Positions 1-7,294 of a DNA stretch of 41,330 nucleotides are shown one piece after another (within the stretch, counting starts at the first letter, position 1; every line of letters begins with the position of its first letter). The position numbers and the translations under genes were made by a program. The notes under the pieces are model-generated. The model saw nothing but the letters and a program-made list of their open reading frames with translations, was not told the DNA's origin and did no database searches. Source of the DNA: Candidatus Fermentibacterota bacterium (GTDB lineage Bacteria; Fermentibacterota; Fermentibacteria; Fermentibacterales; JCC-6); assembly GCA_029571005.1 (NCBI GenBank), contig JAKPTG010000023.1:1-41330 (forward strand). The letters run 5' to 3'.

Positions 1-325
1 AGGCGACAAGGCCGTCCGGCTCTCCGGAGGTCAGCGGCAGAGGATCGCCATCGCCAGGCTGATGCTCTACAACCCGAGGATTGTCATACTGGACGAAGCG
101 ACCTCTTCTCTGGACTCGGAAGTTGAAGCGGACATCCAGGAAGCGATGAACAACCTCTTCAGCGGCAGGACCAGCATCGTTATCGCACACAGGCTTGCAA
201 CTGTGCGAAACTGCGACAGAATCGTGGTACTCGATCAGGGCAGAATAGTCGCTCAGGGCAACCATGAGGATCTCTGCAGGGCTGACGGCCTCTACACGAG
301 ACTGAACGAGCTTCAGCGATTCTGA
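1..325 (+). CDS. ABC transporter ATP-binding protein, C-terminal fragment (cut by window start)
   Basis: The gene runs in from the left edge. The open frame begins at base 2, so the ATG at base 62 is internal. What remains is the second half of an ABC ATPase: signature LSGGQRQR, Walker B with the catalytic Glu ([13 protein letters not shown]) and the H-loop IAHRL. It ends with the typical tail ([14 protein letters not shown], then LQRF). The wording is that of the MsbA/MdlB exporter type, in which an N-terminal six-helix membrane domain is fused to this ATPase, but that part lies outside the window. The substrate cannot be read from what is left. The stop is TGA at 323-325, and the next gene lies on the opposite strand. 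Confidence 0.95.
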   Translation, partial: GDKAVRLSGGQRQRIAIARLMLYNPRIVILDEATSSLDSEVEADIQEAMNNLFSGRTSIVIAHRLATVRNCDRIVVLDQGRIVAQGNHEDLCRADGLYTRLNELQRF

Positions 326-511
326 GCCATCCGCTCGAGTGACGCCTCATCGGATAATCGACCTATTCGATCCCCATATGGGCCTTTGTGACCGATGTGA
401 TCAGCTTCTATATGTAGCCGGCCTGCTCATCTCCGGCCCAGATGCCTGGCGGTCTATCCGATGAAGGCAGCTCATCCCTCAAACCAATTTACACCCTACG
501 GACGGCACCCA

Positions 512-796
512 CTAAATTGATCGGATACCATCCATTTCAGCTTTCAGACGTTCGGCAAGAAAGACCTTCAGAAGAGATTGGTACGGTATGTCCCGCTTGT
601 TCGCGAGGATTTTCAATTCTTCTATCATCGATTCCGGTAACCGAAGAGATATCGTTTTTGTCGAAGGTTTGAGCTTTGACAGTGTGATTTCTATTGCATC
701 CTCCCAGGAGAGGTAATCACTGGAGTCATGGGTTCTCCAGAATTCTCTTTCTTCGGCCTCTGTTCTGAACACCGGGATTTTCTTCAGTTCTTTCAT
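512..796 (-). CDS. brnA: BrnA-type antitoxin (CopG/ribbon-helix-helix family)
   Basis: A 94-residue protein. Residues 1-45 are acidic and contain the FRTEAEEREFW and SSDYLSWEDA stretches usual in CopG-like antitoxins. Residues 46-90 form the ribbon-helix-helix part (KTISLRLPESMIEELKILANKRDIPYQ). The start ATG overlaps the stop of the upstream gene by four bases (ATGA), the toxin-then-antitoxin order typical of brnTA modules. In the family, BrnA neutralises BrnT by direct binding, and the complex represses its own promoter. A palindrome upstream of brnT (1101-1123) is a candidate operator. Base composition is clearly more AT-rich than the neighbours, suggesting transfer. The family call is firm, but the exact subfamily (BrnA or another CopG antitoxin) rests on the partner. 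Confidence 0.85.
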   Translation of the reverse strand: MKELKKIPVFRTEAEEREFWRTHDSSDYLSWEDAIEITLSKLKPSTKTISLRLPESMIEELKILANKRDIPYQSLLKVFLAERLKAEMDGIRSI

Positions 797-1095
797 CTTC
801 TGTACCTTTGTTTTTCGCTCGCTGTCATATCTCTCGAGGATATGACCCTGATTTTGTCTCCTCGAATGGTGAAAACCACAAAGAGGAGACGTTCCCTGTC
901 AGTGCGACCAAGAACGTAGAATCTCGATTCCTTTTCGGAGTGTTTTGAGTCTCTTCGCAAGACGAGAGGTTGATTGAAGAATACCTGTTCGCATTCGGAT
1001 TGAGATACGTCGTGCTTGTCCCGGTTCTTCGCTGCGTTCCCCTCATCCCATTGGAATCCGGTGCATTCCTTCAGTTGGTCTCTCGGCTTTACCAT
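793..1095 (-). CDS. brnT: BrnT-type ribonuclease toxin
   Basis: A 100-residue protein with the BrnT (RelE-fold ribonuclease) pattern: GFQWDEGNAAKNRDKHDVS near the N-terminus, a VFFNQPLVL stretch, then RFYVLGRTDRERLLFVVFT and the ending IRVISSRDMTASEKQRY. BrnT toxins cut RNA and stop translation, and are held inactive by BrnA. The start ATG at 1095 is the first in its frame after an upstream in-frame TGA. No strong Shine-Dalgarno precedes it, and the candidate operator lies only five bases upstream of the start. The stop overlaps brnA. The pair sits alone in an AT-rich island between the ABC gene and the terminator of the PII-like operon. Confidence 0.87.
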   Translation of the reverse strand: MVKPRDQLKECTGFQWDEGNAAKNRDKHDVSQSECEQVFFNQPLVLRRDSKHSEKESRFYVLGRTDRERLLFVVFTIRGDKIRVISSRDMTASEKQRYRR

Positions 1096-1100
1096 ACCGC

Positions 1101-1123
1101 ATGTATATTTTCATCATATACAT
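1101..1123. promoter_or_regulatory. Perfect inverted repeat upstream of brnT, candidate BrnA operator
   Basis: ATGTATA, nine bases, then TATACAT: a perfect 7-bp dyad just upstream of the brnT start. AT-rich dyads of this size are usual targets of ribbon-helix-helix antitoxins, and brnTA operons are autorepressed. The position fits repression. The site itself is seen; its function is inferred. Confidence 0.5.
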
Positions 1124-1221
1124 CCGTCAACCCCGTCACCGTCTTATGCAGAATTTTTCTTGCACCGCCGCCGGTGCAGTATAGATTCTTCTCAAAAAAG
1201 CGACGGTGCAGTCTGAGCGTT

Positions 1222-1255
1222 CGCAAAATCTATGCCAAGCCCCACGGGCATGGCA
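1222..1255 (-). terminator. Intrinsic terminator of the PII-like/DUF1538 operon
   Basis: Read on the minus strand, TGCCATGCCC-GTG-GGGCTTGGCA forms a ten-position stem with one mismatch, followed by TAGATTTTGCG. It begins seven bases after the stop codon of the triple PII-like gene. The T-run is short but correctly placed. Confidence 0.6.
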
Positions 1256-1261
1256 ATACGG

Positions 1262-2368
1262 TTAGCGCCTGTAGGAGTAGATCAGTGGAGCCGGGATGCA
1301 GAACAGGGACTCGGGTTTTTCCGACCGTTGCTCACTGACCTGGAGGATGGTGGTGATGACGCCGTTGGCCGCCCCTTTGGGAACCGCCATGATGCATGTT
1401 TCCCTGGCCCCCCCGGGTGAACCGTCCGTTTCGAGCCGTCGAATCCTGGCGTTGGTCGCCCCGAGGACGCCCTTGTCCATGGCGGCCTCCACATAGGCGG
1501 GGGTGTTTTCCTCCATAACGGTCAGGCATATCAGAACGTAATTGCGTTGCAGGGTGAACGAGGGCTTTGCCGGCGGCCCGGGAAACCTGCGGCGCCAGGC
1601 GGTTCCAGCCTTGAGTTCGTCTATGGCGGTGATGATCTGCCCCATGCTGGCGGAATACTCCTGGTGACCGATTCGCAGGCGGGTGTCCAGGTGGCCGTAC
1701 AGCACCGGAGAACAGAAGACGAACCCTCTTCCGGGACGATCCAGGCGCCCCTCATTCACCAGAAGGCCTATTATCCCTTCGGCATCCAGGGATGACACCA
1801 AGAGGTGCAGGAGTTGTTTTTCCGGTGATACGGTTATTCTCAGGAGCCCCAGCCTGTCTCTGATGCCGGTTCCCATCCCAAGGGTTATCGTGGGCACCCC
1901 GGTGCCCAGGGAAAGGGCGACCCTGGCCAGGGCGTCGCCGGCGTCCTTCATTGAAAGGATGAATGTCAGAAGGGCCAGGTTCCTCAGGGGAACGGCTATA
2001 CCGGCGGCGTTTTCCTGGGGGTGGGTCCGCTCCGGAGGCGTAGCTGTGTATTCCTTTATCTCCTGGACGAAAATCGTTCCCCGTCCGGGGTGATTGAGTT
2101 CGAACTCGTCGGTGATTTTTCCCACCAGCGCTTCGGAGGAGGACGGGGGGACGTGGAGCCGGTAAACGCCCACCGCGGCTCCCGCCGGGCGGACGATGCT
2201 TCCCGGCAAACCGAACTTCCGGTTTGTCCTGAACTGCCGGACCGTCCTGCCCGGCTCCATGTAGGCCTGCCGGACGCCCGCCTCTGCAAGGAGGTCCGCC
2301 ATCCGGGAATGGAGGTGTTCGTGCAGGATGCAGGTGACCCGGTGAAGCTTGGTGAAACCTTCGTCCAT
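1262..2368 (-). CDS. Protein with three tandem PII-like domains, partner of DUF1538 transporter
   Basis: 368 residues, about three times a normal PII protein (~110). Three similar units can be read at roughly 5-115, 130-230 and 268-362. Each starts with a hydrophobic strand (RVTCILHEHL, NLALLTFILSM, RNYVLICLTVM), has a variable middle, and ends with a PII-like closing strand (PGRGTIFVQEI in the first, PGRGFVFCSPV in the second). PII proteins are trimeric sensors of nucleotides and small metabolites that often act on transporters. PII-like genes next to DUF1538 membrane proteins are a known pairing. Three units in one chain could form a pseudo-trimer. The start ATG lies one base after the DUF1538 stop, so the two are translationally coupled. 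I see no classical T-loop uridylylation tyrosine motif. Fold assignment: fairly sure; ligand: unknown. Confidence 0.72.
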   Translation of the reverse strand: MDEGFTKLHRVTCILHEHLHSRMADLLAEAGVRQAYMEPGRTVRQFRTNRKFGLPGSIVRPAGAAVGVYRLHVPPSSSEALVGKITDEFELNHPGRGTIFVQEIKEYTATPPERTHPQENAAGIAVPLRNLALLTFILSMKDAGDALARVALSLGTGVPTITLGMGTGIRDRLGLLRITVSPEKQLLHLLVSSLDAEGIIGLLVNEGRLDRPGRGFVFCSPVLYGHLDTRLRIGHQEYSASMGQIITAIDELKAGTAWRRRFPGPPAKPSFTLQRNYVLICLTVMEENTPAYVEAAMDKGVLGATNARIRRLETDGSPGGARETCIMAVPKGAANGVITTILQVSEQRSEKPESLFCIPAPLIYSYRR

Positions 2369-2369
2369 C

Positions 2370-4334
2370 TCAGTCCTCGGTTTCCGCGGCGGAGATCATT
2401 ATCCTCCGCTGGCGCCGGTGAACCATGATTCCGAAAAACAGTGTGCAGATCACGGGGTAGGCCGAAGCCATGGCCAGTATTCCGAAACCGTCGGAGACCC
2501 CGACGGCGCTTCCCAATCCCAGGCCGAGGTTCAGCACCAGGGGTACCGTGACGGGCCCGGTCGTCACCCCACCGCTGTCCCAGGCCATGCCCACGAAGAG
2601 GTCGTCGCTGAGCAGGGTGAGGGGAATCAGGAGCAGGTAAGGCGGCAGGAGCATCCAGATCATGGGTATCTCGAAGATTATGCGGAGTATTCCGGCCGTA
2701 ACCCCGATTCCCACCCCCAGTGCGACCGCCCGGATCATCCCGGTCGATTTCACCGTTCCCACGGTGATCTCCTCCACCGTGTGCCCCAGCGCCTTCAGGG
2801 ACGGCTCCGCCAGGGCGGTGCCAAAACCGGTTCCGAAGGCGAAGAGAAGCACCAGGAAGAGCCCTACTCCCCCCGAGGCGGACCATTTGCTCCGGGGAAG
2901 CACGTTCTGGTGCAGGTAGGTGTTGTCTTCCGGGTTGAGCCGGTCCGGCACGAACGGCTCGATAGTCGGGGAATGCCCGCCGTCCAGGAGGAAGTAGGAC
3001 CGCTCTTCCCCGTCGGGACCGACGGCGGGAATCAGCATGGAGGTGTCGAAATCCGGGATCGCCACGGTCACCGTATCGTTACCGTCATCGGTGATGGAAT
3101 GGGAGAGCCTGCGGCCCGAATCGGCGCCAAGGGGTGCAAGGCCGGTGCTGATCCCCGCACCCAGAAGGATCATTCCCACAAGGGTGAAGGCTATTCCCAG
3201 AAGCAGTTCGTCCACGTAACGCGGCCGGTCCCGGAGAAGAAGAAAAAGCGCAGCCGTCATAAAGAGGGTTACGGGCATCACGGCCTGGATCGAGGGCTTC
3301 ACTTCCCTGAGTAACTCGGCCAGAATCCTGTCCTTCACCCCGGAAATTTCCCGGGATGGAACGGCGGCCTCGTCGAGAAGAGCGTAAGCATCACCCGTCT
3401 CCTCCATGACCGCATTGCGGGTGGAATCGCTTCCATGGGCCATGGCGTATTCGAACAGGGCTTTCTCGCTGCCGAAAAGCCCCAGGGCCTTCTCCCTGTA
3501 TTCCCGGGAGAAGAATCGGGCCTCGTCCGTGGGCGCCGGCAGCCCGGAGGCGGAAATCACCCCAAGGACCATGACCGCCAGTGCGGAAAGGGTCACGGCC
3601 AGTGTCACAATGCCGAAGGAGTCGCCGGGTCCGCCGCCCCGGTGGTGCCGGGCCCTGGAAAGCCCGACTCCAAGCGCCAGAGTCAGGGGCACGGTCACCG
3701 GGCCGGTGGTGATAGCCCCCGAATCCCATGCCAGGCCGAGTATCGGTGAGAGCATCGGGAACCTGCTGAGCATCAAGCTGAAGATCGTCAGCACCGGGAT
3801 CACCGTCAGGATCACCGGTTTGATCCGGAAGCCGAGGTGGAACCTCAAAAGACCTATGGTCACCGCGAGCCCGACCCCGGTGGCGATCGCCATCACCAGC
3901 GCCCCGGAGTTCAGCTCCAGGAGGTAGTACAGAAGCGGAGACTCCCAGGCCGGTATTCCGCCGGAGGCGGTTCGGAGGGAAACCACCGCCGGTTCGGCCA
4001 GGGTGGCGGTAACCCCTAACAGCAGGCCGAACAGAGCTATCATGAGCCCTCCCCCCCTGAGGGGGAGCTGGATACCGACCCTCTCGCTCAGGGGCATGAG
4101 CCCCAGGAGAAGGCCTTCCAGGAAGAAGGTCAGCCCCATTACCACTATCCCGATCCCAAGCCCCAGGGTGACCGCATCCCCCGGGGGGCTCCGGAAAACC
4201 AGAAGCTGGTAGCCGACCATGTAGAGAACGATGAACGCCACCGCACGAACCTGGTCGCGCACCCTGGAACCGGCATAGGAGGCGACCATGCGGAGCGCGG
4301 TTGGGAAGGGCACTCGGATTTTTGATTTCGCCAT
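2370..4334 (-). CDS. DUF1538 membrane transporter with two fused repeats
   Basis: 654 residues from the ATG at 4334 (MAKSKIRVPF). The longer start in the ORF track adds 89 charged, non-membrane residues and is unlikely. The chain has two DUF1538 halves. Each carries an AEP motif (ATLAEPAV, TALAEPSL) and a matched signature, LAWDSGAITTGPVTVPL around Trp203 and MAWDSGGVTTGPVTVPL around Trp585. Many hydrophobic helices surround these, and a long polar insert (about residues 430-490) lies in the second half before its AEP motif. From memory, two-gene members of this family (UmpA/UmpB) were described as a Na+(Li+,K+)/H+ antiporter; here both halves sit in one polypeptide. The downstream triple PII-like protein is the likely regulator. 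The substrate is unproven. The ribosome site is weak. Confidence 0.85.
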   Translation of the reverse strand: MAKSKIRVPFPTALRMVASYAGSRVRDQVRAVAFIVLYMVGYQLLVFRSPPGDAVTLGLGIGIVVMGLTFFLEGLLLGLMPLSERVGIQLPLRGGGLMIALFGLLLGVTATLAEPAVVSLRTASGGIPAWESPLLYYLLELNSGALVMAIATGVGLAVTIGLLRFHLGFRIKPVILTVIPVLTIFSLMLSRFPMLSPILGLAWDSGAITTGPVTVPLTLALGVGLSRARHHRGGGPGDSFGIVTLAVTLSALAVMVLGVISASGLPAPTDEARFFSREYREKALGLFGSEKALFEYAMAHGSDSTRNAVMEETGDAYALLDEAAVPSREISGVKDRILAELLREVKPSIQAVMPVTLFMTAALFLLLRDRPRYVDELLLGIAFTLVGMILLGAGISTGLAPLGADSGRRLSHSITDDGNDTVTVAIPDFDTSMLIPAVGPDGEERSYFLLDGGHSPTIEPFVPDRLNPEDNTYLHQNVLPRSKWSASGGVGLFLVLLFAFGTGFGTALAEPSLKALGHTVEEITVGTVKSTGMIRAVALGVGIGVTAGILRIIFEIPMIWMLLPPYLLLIPLTLLSDDLFVGMAWDSGGVTTGPVTVPLVLNLGLGLGSAVGVSDGFGILAMASAYPVICTLFFGIMVHRRQRRIMISAAETED

Positions 4335-4628
4335 AATCAAGGAACTATATGAACCACGGAATAGTCGGGCAAGGCGGCCGCCCCGGCGGCCCCTTGCCCT
4401 GTTCTGCCATCGGGACCTTTCATCGGAGGAAGTGGGTATAATTTCCTGAACGTCGCCCGGCCGTGAGGGTCGGGCTGCACCGGGCCGGGGAGGAAGGCAA
4501 GGTGAACCCCCCGCCTGGGGGGGTGTTGGAGAATTGCCGCCGTCCCGGCGGTGGCCGGCATCGCGGTCTGTGTTTTGCGGGGATATAATTATCAATAGCA
4601 ATACAGTATAATCATCCGGAGGTTTGAA
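4335..4628. other. Divergent intergenic region, no gene seen
   Basis: 294 bases between two divergent genes. It holds G/C-rich dyads (a CCCCCC-GCCT-GGGGGG hairpin near 4505-4523 and a GCCGCC/GGCGGTGGC pair just after) and, toward the plus-strand gene, two TATAAT hexamers (4584-4589 and 4607-4612). I found no matching -35 box. No coding pattern is convincing here; the 74-aa minus-strand ORF is compositional noise. Confidence 0.6.
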
Positions 4629-6662
4629 ATGTTCAGGGTTTCATCGGTTCTTTGTTTTCTGGGTGTTCTGGTGTTTCTTTCCGGGTGCGGCGACGAACCG
4701 GCGGCGGACCGCCCGCAGCAGGAACCGGTGCACGTGGCCAGCCCCGGTGCGGAAAGCCTCATTCCCAGGTCGGTGCTCTTCGGCAACCCCGAGAGGGTGG
4801 CTCCCGAACTCTCCCCCGACGGTGCCACCATAGCCTACCTGGCGCCGGTGGACGGAGTTCTCAACCTCTGGCTGATGGACGCCTCCGGCGACAACCCCAG
4901 ACAGCTCACCAGTGATGAGGATCGTGGAATCACCCAGTTCCTGTGGACGGAAGACGGAAGGTACATTCTTTACCTCCAGGACGAAGCCGGTGAGGAGAAC
5001 ACCCACGTTTACAGAATCACCGTGGAAACCGGCGAAGTTCTCGACCTCACTCCGTTCCCCGGCGTGAAGGCCTACGTCTCCGCCACCGATCGTGACCAGC
5101 CGGGCCGGGTCCTCATAGACATGAACAAGGACAACAGGATGTTCTTCGATGTCTATTCCTGCGACCTGGAGACCGGCGAACTGGAAATGGTCATGGACAA
5201 CACCGGTTTCACCGCCGATGGCGACATGATCGTCGGTTTTTCCACCGACGAGGACATGAACGTAAGGCTCCAGGTGACGATAGACCCGGATAACGGTGAC
5301 ATGACCGTACACCACAGGTGGACGGCGGATTCGCCCTGGGAGGTCCTGAAGAGCTATCCCGGCCAGGACCAGTGGTTCCCGGACAGATTCGACAAGGAGG
5401 GAACCGCCCTTTTCGTTCGGTCGAACCTTGACCGGGACAAGACCGCCCTTTTCAGGTATGACATCGCGTCCCGCACCGAGACCCTGATAACCGGAAGCGA
5501 CACGTCGGATATCGGCAGTGTTCTCTATGACCCCTCCACCGGCGAACCCGTAATGGCTTCCTACTACTACCTGAGGCGCTCCCTCGAGGTGCTTGACCCC
5601 TCGATCCGGGCCGACATGGACTTTCTGCAGGGGCACCGGGAGGGCGATTTATCGGTTATCTCCAGGGATTCGTCGAATACCCTGTGGATAGTGGCGTACA
5701 ACACCATTGACAACCCGGCGGTGTACTATCTCTACGACCGGAACTCCATGGAGGCCCGGGAGCTGTTCACCGCGATCCCCGCCCTGGAGGATTACAGCCT
5801 CAGGCCCATGGAGACGGCCGAGATTCCCGCCAGGGACGGGCTGATACTGCCGTCCTACGTCACCACCCCGGATCCCGTCCGGTACGGAGAAGGGCCATGG
5901 CCCACCATCATGATGGTGCATGGCGGGCCCTGGTACAGGGACTATTACGGTTACGACCCCCTCACGCAGCTCTTCGCCGACAGGGGCTTCGCCGTCCTTC
6001 AGGTGAACTTCAGGGGCAGCACCGGATTCGGAAAGGCCTTCTGCAACGCCTCCTTCAAGGAATGGGGCCGCGCCATGCAGAACGATGTGAGCGACGGGGT
6101 TCTCTGGGCGGTGGAGCAGGGGGTGGCGGACCCCGACCGGGTGGTGATCCTTGGCGGCTCCTACGGCGGATACGCGGCCCTGGCGGGAGCGGTTTTCACC
6201 CCGGAACTCTACTGTGCGGTGGTGGACTTCTTCGGCCCCTCGAACCTGATAACCTTCATGGAGACGGTTCCCCCCTACTGGAAGCCGATGCAGGCCCTGC
6301 TGAACATGAGGATCGGCGACCCGGAGGACCCGGAGGAAAGGGCCATGCTGGAGGAGCGGTCGCCCCTGAATCACGTTGCCGAGATTGACGTTCCCATCTT
6401 CATAGCCCAGGGTGCCAACGACCCCAGGGTGGTGCAGGCGGAGAGCGACCAGATGGTGGAGGCCCTCCGGGCCATGAACATCCCTGTGGTGTACGTTCTT
6501 TACACCAACGAAGGGCACGGTTTCGCCCATGAGGAGAACACTCTCGATTTCGCCGGCCGGGTGGAGGAGTTCCTGTACCTGTCGGTTCCCGGTCCGGGCA
6601 TCGAGTGCGAACTCTTCACCCCGGTTCCCGGCGCCTCCGTGTTGCTTCAGGGGACGGAGTAA
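4629..6662 (+). CDS. S9 family prolyl-oligopeptidase-type peptidase, lipoprotein
   Basis: 677 residues. The N-terminus is a lipoprotein signal (hydrophobic run, then lipobox LSGC), so the protein is probably anchored in the periplasm or outer membrane. Residues ~40-410 form a beta-propeller with repeated strands such as PELSPDGATIAYLAP and DNPRQLTSDEDRG. The alpha/beta-hydrolase follows, with HGGPW (oxyanion region) and catalytic triad Ser511 (GGSYGGYA), Asp598 (GANDPRVV) and His630 (GHGFAHE). This is the acylaminoacyl/dipeptidyl peptidase layout of family S9, which trims short peptides. The Shine-Dalgarno GGAGG lies six bases before the ATG, and a TATAAT is centred about 20 bases upstream. 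The gene stands alone. The ~35 residues after the hydrolase domain are not conserved in my reading. Confidence 0.93.
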   Translation: MFRVSSVLCFLGVLVFLSGCGDEPAADRPQQEPVHVASPGAESLIPRSVLFGNPERVAPELSPDGATIAYLAPVDGVLNLWLMDASGDNPRQLTSDEDRGITQFLWTEDGRYILYLQDEAGEENTHVYRITVETGEVLDLTPFPGVKAYVSATDRDQPGRVLIDMNKDNRMFFDVYSCDLETGELEMVMDNTGFTADGDMIVGFSTDEDMNVRLQVTIDPDNGDMTVHHRWTADSPWEVLKSYPGQDQWFPDRFDKEGTALFVRSNLDRDKTALFRYDIASRTETLITGSDTSDIGSVLYDPSTGEPVMASYYYLRRSLEVLDPSIRADMDFLQGHREGDLSVISRDSSNTLWIVAYNTIDNPAVYYLYDRNSMEARELFTAIPALEDYSLRPMETAEIPARDGLILPSYVTTPDPVRYGEGPWPTIMMVHGGPWYRDYYGYDPLTQLFADRGFAVLQVNFRGSTGFGKAFCNASFKEWGRAMQNDVSDGVLWAVEQGVADPDRVVILGGSYGGYAALAGAVFTPELYCAVVDFFGPSNLITFMETVPPYWKPMQALLNMRIGDPEDPEERAMLEERSPLNHVAEIDVPIFIAQGANDPRVVQAESDQMVEALRAMNIPVVYVLYTNEGHGFAHEENTLDFAGRVEEFLYLSVPGPGIECELFTPVPGASVLLQGTE

Positions 6663-6734
6663 ACCAAACGGGACTGATTGCTGTAAGGCAGTGCAGGCTG
6701 ATGAAATAGAATCATACGGGCGAAGGTTTGCATG

Positions 6735-6783
6735 GTCCGTCCGGGTTTCCCTGTGGGTGTTTGTGGCTCAACACCCGACGGAC
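6735..6783. other. Nested inverted repeat, possible structured RNA or terminator
   Basis: GTCCGTC, a 13-base interruption, GGGTGTT, an eight-base loop, then AACACCC directly followed by GACGGAC. The two stems stack on one continuous 3' strand. The repeat lies 73 bases after the S9 peptidase stop in a 243-base gap with no gene. No T-tract follows, so it is not a plain intrinsic terminator. A second dyad, TTGCATAA/TTATGCAA (6823-6830, 6857-6864), follows it. Confidence 0.35.
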
Positions 6784-6905
6784 ACGCCCGCAGGGAGGCC
6801 TGCTGGAGCATGCGAGCCCCGTTTGCATAATATCTAATTCACTGCTCTACAAGGTTTTATGCAAGCTGATCGTTTTGATTCACCCCGCCCCCGGGTGATG
6901 GGGGG

Positions 6906-7223
6906 TCAGAAGGTGTAGAGGGTGACGGTGGGGGGCTGGAAGGGCTCGACGGAATAGGATTTGCAGTTCTGCTCGCAGAAAAGGCCGCCTGCCCTGAGGG
7001 GCTTCTGGGCTGCGGAAGCGGAGGAGACTACGATATCGGCGTCAAAGACCGAAAGCCTTATGGACACGATGGAGGTGCCGCCGGGAAGCCGGCTTTCGAA
7101 CCCTGCCGGTTTCACCCGGAAGGCGCAGTGCCGTGAAAGCTGGTTCGGAAAACCCGCTCCATCGGTATTATCGCTCGCCCACACCACCATGAAGGCAAAC
7201 AGCACAGCCGACAACGCACGCAT
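6906..7223 (-). CDS. Small secreted protein, unrecognised
   Basis: 105 residues from the ATG at 7223. This start gives a clean signal peptide (MRALSAVLFAFMVVWASDNTDG). The GTG at 7256 used by the ORF track would place eleven polar residues before it. The mature part is about 85 residues with alternating beta-prone segments (TSIVSIRLSVFDADIVVSS, PTVTLYTF) and three cysteines, two of them as FCEQNC. I do not recognise a family. It lies downstream of the MscS-type channel on the same strand with a 71-base gap and could be co-transcribed. The ribosome site is weak (AAAGCGG). It may instead be a chance ORF, but the signal peptide and start position argue for a gene. Confidence 0.5.
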   Translation of the reverse strand: MRALSAVLFAFMVVWASDNTDGAGFPNQLSRHCAFRVKPAGFESRLPGGTSIVSIRLSVFDADIVVSSASAAQKPLRAGGLFCEQNCKSYSVEPFQPPTVTLYTF

Positions 7224-7294
7224 CGTATTACCGCTTTCGTGTCTGCTACCGATCACAGCCTAACACCGAAGTGAGGCGATGTCAACACCCTTTT

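Noticed and set aside
6880-6898. TCACCC/GGGTGA hairpin as terminator of the small secreted protein gene
   Set aside because: On the minus strand it is followed by A-rich, not T-rich, sequence.
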